Shown here: positions 16,439 through 18,320 of the stretch, piece by piece
Position numbering within the stretch: the stretch's first letter is position 1
Layout of the letters: each line of letters opens with the position of its first letter
Assembly (NCBI RefSeq): GCF_002311515.1
Contig: NZ_DCAO01000055.1
Coordinates: 5,714 to 24,033, forward strand
Direction of reading: 5' to 3'
Length of the DNA: 18,320 nucleotides
Source: Thalassospira sp. UBA1131
Lineage (GTDB): Bacteria > Pseudomonadota > Alphaproteobacteria > Rhodospirillales > Thalassospiraceae
Translations under genes and position numbers: made by a program
Notes under the pieces: generated by a model
The model's database searches: none
Told to the model about the DNA's origin: nothing
The model's input: the letters and a program-made list of their open reading frames with translations, nothing else

Positions 16439-16636
16439 TTAAAGGCGATTGAACCACTCGCGGACCTGACGGTCGGCCTCTTCGCGTTGAATGCCATAGG
16501 CTTCCTGAATCTTGCCGACCAGTTTGTCTTGCTGGCCATCAATGGTATCGACATCATCGTCGGTCAGGCGACCCCACTGTTTTTTGACGTCACCGGTAAG
16601 CTGTTTCCAACGTCCTTCGATTTGGTCCCAATTCAT
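16439..16636 (-). CDS. CsbD-family stress response protein
   Basis: A 65-residue hydrophilic protein that follows the CsbD pattern along its whole length: MNWDQIEGRWKQLTGDVKKQ, then WGRLTDDDVDTIDGQQDKLV, then GKIQEAYGIQREEADRQVRE. CsbD-like proteins (E. coli YjbJ is one) are abundant under general stress, and their molecular role is unclear. AGGAGA seven bases before the ATG at 16636 fixes the start; the frame extends to 16702 without support. A GGAAC-N16-CGTT promoter lies about 65-90 bases upstream, which fits control by the alphaproteobacterial general stress sigma factor EcfG. A 14-bp terminator hairpin follows the gene, so it appears to be a single-gene unit. Confidence 0.92.
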   Translation of the reverse strand: MNWDQIEGRWKQLTGDVKKQWGRLTDDDVDTIDGQQDKLVGKIQEAYGIQREEADRQVREWFNRL

Positions 16637-16700
16637 TATCGTCTCCTGTTTTGGTTGACGGTTTGCTCGACCAAGGGATGTTGTGCCCTTTGCTAGAATC

Positions 16701-16725
16701 AACGAAGCAGCAGCGGTGTTGTTCC
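16701..16725 (-). promoter_or_regulatory. EcfG-type general stress promoter of csbD
   Basis: On the minus strand GGAAC (16721-16725) and CGTT (16701-16704) are spaced by exactly 16 bases, matching the alphaproteobacterial EcfG consensus GGAAC-N16/17-CGTT. The gene served is a stress-family csbD with an ATG 64 bases below the -10 element. The element match is seen directly; use by EcfG is inferred. Confidence 0.75.
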
Positions 16726-16744
16726 AAATTGTTTTGCCAGATCA

Positions 16745-16766
16745 GTTAGGGCATTCGGTTAGGGCA
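16745..16766 (+). repeat. Direct repeat GTTAGGGCA, two copies
   Basis: GTTAGGGCA occurs at 16745-16753 and 16758-16766, a 13-base period, in the divergent csbD/trmH-family gap. It lies just upstream of the csbD promoter. It may be a regulator site or chance; two copies are too few to decide. Confidence 0.4.
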
Positions 16767-16817
16767 ACCGGTTACAGCAACGGGTGGCAGCATTGCCCGT
16801 GGTGTGCTTGCCATATC

Positions 16818-16839
16818 GCGCCCGGGGCGCTATAGCCCC
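16818..16839 (+). promoter_or_regulatory. Two competing hairpins in the methyltransferase leader
   Basis: GCGCC (16818-16822) can pair with GGCGC (16826-16830). Alternatively GGGGC (16824-16828) can pair with GCCCC (16835-16839). The two stems share bases and cannot form together. A T-rich stretch (TTCTTTTT) follows at 16847-16854, and the gene starts at 16912. A leader attenuator is possible but speculative. Confidence 0.3.
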
Positions 16840-16911
16840 CTACAGTTCTTTTTATGGAGTTGTTTTCGCACCGGCCCGAGACCGGCTATCTGGTGCGGCA
16901 CGGAGGAAGAT

Positions 16912-17529
16912 ATGCGCGGCTATTTCGGGATTGGAATTGAAGGGGCAAGCAAGCCTTTGAATGTGGGCACCCTGTTTCGTTCTGCCCATGCCTTTGGCGC
17001 AAGTTTTGCGTTTACGGTGGATGCAGATTTCCGTGAGGAACGCTCCAACATCACCGACACATCGAAGTCGGGCGAACAGATGCCCTACTATCATTTCCCC
17101 GATCACGAAAACCTGTTCCTGCCGCAAGGCTGCCGCATGGTGGGGGTCGAACTGACACCCGATGCGATAGAACTGCCAAGCTTCAAGCATCCGTCGCAAG
17201 CCGCCTATATCCTGGGTCCGGAACGCGGCAACCTGTCTGATGAAATGCAGGAAAAATGCGATTTCATCATCAAGATCCCGATGAGTTTCTGTGTCAATGT
17301 GGCGATTGCCGCCAATATTGTGATGTATGACCGCGTGATCAATCTGGGCCGGTTTGCCCCGCGCCCGGTGCGTGCCGGTGCGCCGACCGAACCCAAGCCC
17401 GAAGCCCATTACGGCGGCTGGATTTCGCGCACGCGCGACAAACGCAAGGGTGACCCGGAAAAATTCCGCCAGGCCCCGCCGCCCGATTACTCGGTAATCG
17501 ACGGTTCGCTTGATGATGACGATGCCTGA
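16912..17529 (+). CDS. TrmH/SpoU-family RNA methyltransferase
   Basis: A 205-residue SPOUT-class enzyme of the kind that 2'-O-methylates tRNA or rRNA using S-adenosylmethionine. Motif 1 is LNVGTLFRSAHAFG (N17, R23), motif 2 is YILGPERGNLSDE (E104), and motif 3 is IKIPMSFCVNVAIAANIVMY (121-139), which forms the knotted cofactor site. The C-terminal ~60 residues are proline-rich and charged, ending in a run of aspartates. There is no separate N-terminal RNA-binding domain, as in short TrmH-like proteins. The target base is not evident. GGAGGAA six bases before ATG 16912 is the best ribosome binding site in the window and overrules the longer open frame from 16804. It converges on the anthranilate synthase gene. 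Confidence 0.9.
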   Translation: MRGYFGIGIEGASKPLNVGTLFRSAHAFGASFAFTVDADFREERSNITDTSKSGEQMPYYHFPDHENLFLPQGCRMVGVELTPDAIELPSFKHPSQAAYILGPERGNLSDEMQEKCDFIIKIPMSFCVNVAIAANIVMYDRVINLGRFAPRPVRAGAPTEPKPEAHYGGWISRTRDKRKGDPEKFRQAPPPDYSVIDGSLDDDDA

Positions 17530-17560
17530 TTACCGCAACCCAATGCCCCAAATATAAAGA

Positions 17561-17595
17561 AGCAACGGCCGCGAGGGAGGAGCACGGCCGTTGCT
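17561..17595. terminator. Stem-loop downstream of the methyltransferase
   Basis: AGCAACGGCCG (17561-17571) pairs perfectly with CGGCCGTTGCT (17585-17595), giving an 11-bp stem with a 13-base purine-rich loop, 31 bases after the methyltransferase stop. No U-tract follows, so if it terminates it is likely weak or Rho-assisted. Confidence 0.55.
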
Positions 17596-17600
17596 GTGTG

Positions 17601-17655
17601 TGATCTGCGGTTTGCGGTGCCTTGACAGGGGGGGCTTGGCACGCCACGCAGATCA
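17601..17655. terminator. Nested stem-loop downstream of anthranilate synthase
   Basis: The outer stem TGATCTGCG (17601-17609) pairs with CGCAGATCA (17647-17655). Inside it GTGCC (17617-17621) pairs with GGCAC (17638-17642), around a loop with a run of seven G. It sits 16 bases beyond the anthranilate synthase stop. It probably acts as a 3'-end structure or terminator for that gene, though no clear U-tract follows. Confidence 0.45.
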
Positions 17656-17671
17656 GGGTGTTTGATGATGG

Positions 17672-18320
17672 TCAGGCGGCCTTGTGATCGGTCGCTGTAT
17701 CTTCCTTGTTTGTCGTGTCGTCGTTCTCTTCGATTTCTTCGTCCGGGCGTTCGCCATGCGGGTTGTGCAGAAGGTTTGCAATCATGCGCATGCCGACTTC
17801 GCCCTGAAGGGTCAAAAGGCTTTCGGGGTGGAACTGCACGGCACTGATCGGCAGGCTTTTGTGGCGGATGCCCATGATCACCCCGTCGTCACTGCGCGCC
17901 GTGACCGTAAGGTCGGCTGGCATTTCAGCCGCCTTGGCAAACAGGGAATGGTAGCGTCCGACAACGATGTCTTCGGGCAGGCCATCAAACAGCGGATCGG
18001 TTGTATCGAGTTTCACCTTTGACGGTTTGCCATGCATCGGTGTGACAAGTTGGCCGAGTGATCCGCCAAAGAATTCGACAATCCCCTGAAGACCAAGGCA
18101 AACCCCGAATACCGGCAAGCCCGCGGCAAGGGCGCGTTCGATGCTGTCGCGCAGGTGATAGTCGTCCGGCCGCCCGGGGCCTGGTGACAGGAACACCAGA
18201 TCAGGTTTGAAATCCTCAAACGCCTGATCGGGGAAGCCCGGACGGAGTGTGAGCGTCTCGGCACCCGTCGCACGGATGTAGCTGGCAAGGTTTTGCACAA
18301 AGCTGTCTTCGTGATCGATC
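17672..18320 (-). CDS. trpE(G): Anthranilate synthase, glutamine amidotransferase part of a fused TrpE(G) (5' part beyond window)
   Basis: The frame is open to the right edge, leaving 215 codons of the C-terminal region. This is a class I glutamine amidotransferase that supplies ammonia for making anthranilate from chorismate in tryptophan synthesis. Visible are the N-terminal strand IDHEDSFVQNLASYIRATGA, the oxyanion region LVFLSPGPGRPDDY, the nucleophile in VFGVCLGLQGIVEFFGG, HGKPSKV, VGRYHSLFA, and the catalytic histidine in AVQFHPESLLTLQGE. DHEDSFV in place of the usual DNYDSF of separate TrpG proteins, together with the continuing frame, points to the single-chain TrpE(G) of Alphaproteobacteria. 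The fusion is inferred because the TrpE part is outside the window. An acidic, probably disordered tail of about 28 residues ends the protein. Confidence 0.85.
   Translation of the reverse strand, partial: IDHEDSFVQNLASYIRATGAETLTLRPGFPDQAFEDFKPDLVFLSPGPGRPDDYHLRDSIERALAAGLPVFGVCLGLQGIVEFFGGSLGQLVTPMHGKPSKVKLDTTDPLFDGLPEDIVVGRYHSLFAKAAEMPADLTVTARSDDGVIMGIRHKSLPISAVQFHPESLLTLQGEVGMRMIANLLHNPHGERPDEEIEENDDTTNKEDTATDHKAA

Noticed and set aside
1..18320. Search for defence, phage, insertion sequence or CRISPR content
   Set aside because: All recognised genes are housekeeping, signalling or metabolic; I saw no transposase, integrase, long terminal repeat or regularly spaced repeats.

Overview
The window looks like core chromosome from an alphaproteobacterium, most likely a marine Rhodospirillales member of the Thalassospira type. 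That placement is an inference. It rests on a fused TrpE(G)-type anthranilate synthase, a dapD/dapE pair beside a HAD 5'-nucleotidase, an EcfG-type stress promoter, HugZ-like and DUF1289 proteins, and mid-50s GC judged by eye. I see no transposase, phage gene, CRISPR array, rRNA or tRNA.

Layout, left to right. (1) 1-1360: a glutathione S-transferase gene (cut by the left edge) diverges from a TetR-family regulator, with a perfect 24-bp palindrome between them. (2) 1378-5610, all minus strand: a pyrimidine 5'-nucleotidase-like HAD hydrolase, dapD, dapE, and a redoxin-like/2OG-Fe(II) oxygenase fusion. A perfect 16-bp parS site and a terminator hairpin lie between dapD and dapE. (3) 6070-8695: a PAS-like/degenerate GGDEF/EAL protein converges on an orphan periplasmic solute-binding protein. 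(4) 8831-11497, minus strand: a strong terminator, ATP-dependent PEP carboxykinase, and a HugZ-like FMN/heme protein. (5) 11923-16111, plus strand: an overlapping pair made of a REC-DUF3369-degenerate GGDEF-EAL response regulator and a membrane histidine kinase. (6) 16103-16636, minus strand: a DUF1289 protein and a CsbD-family stress protein with its own terminator and an EcfG-type promoter. (7) 16912-18320: a TrmH/SpoU RNA methyltransferase converges on the 3' part of a fused anthranilate synthase, with stacked stem-loops between them.

How the genes fit together. dapD and dapE encode two steps of the succinylase branch of lysine/meso-DAP synthesis. Both EAL proteins keep the residues expected for c-di-GMP hydrolysis and both carry a non-canonical GGDEF domain, so the middle of the window is mainly a c-di-GMP breakdown module. 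One enzyme is probably controlled by a PAS-like input, the other by phosphorylation from the adjacent kinase. The items most worth a second look are the parS site, the kinase/EAL-regulator pair, the EcfG promoter of csbD and the GST/TetR operator.
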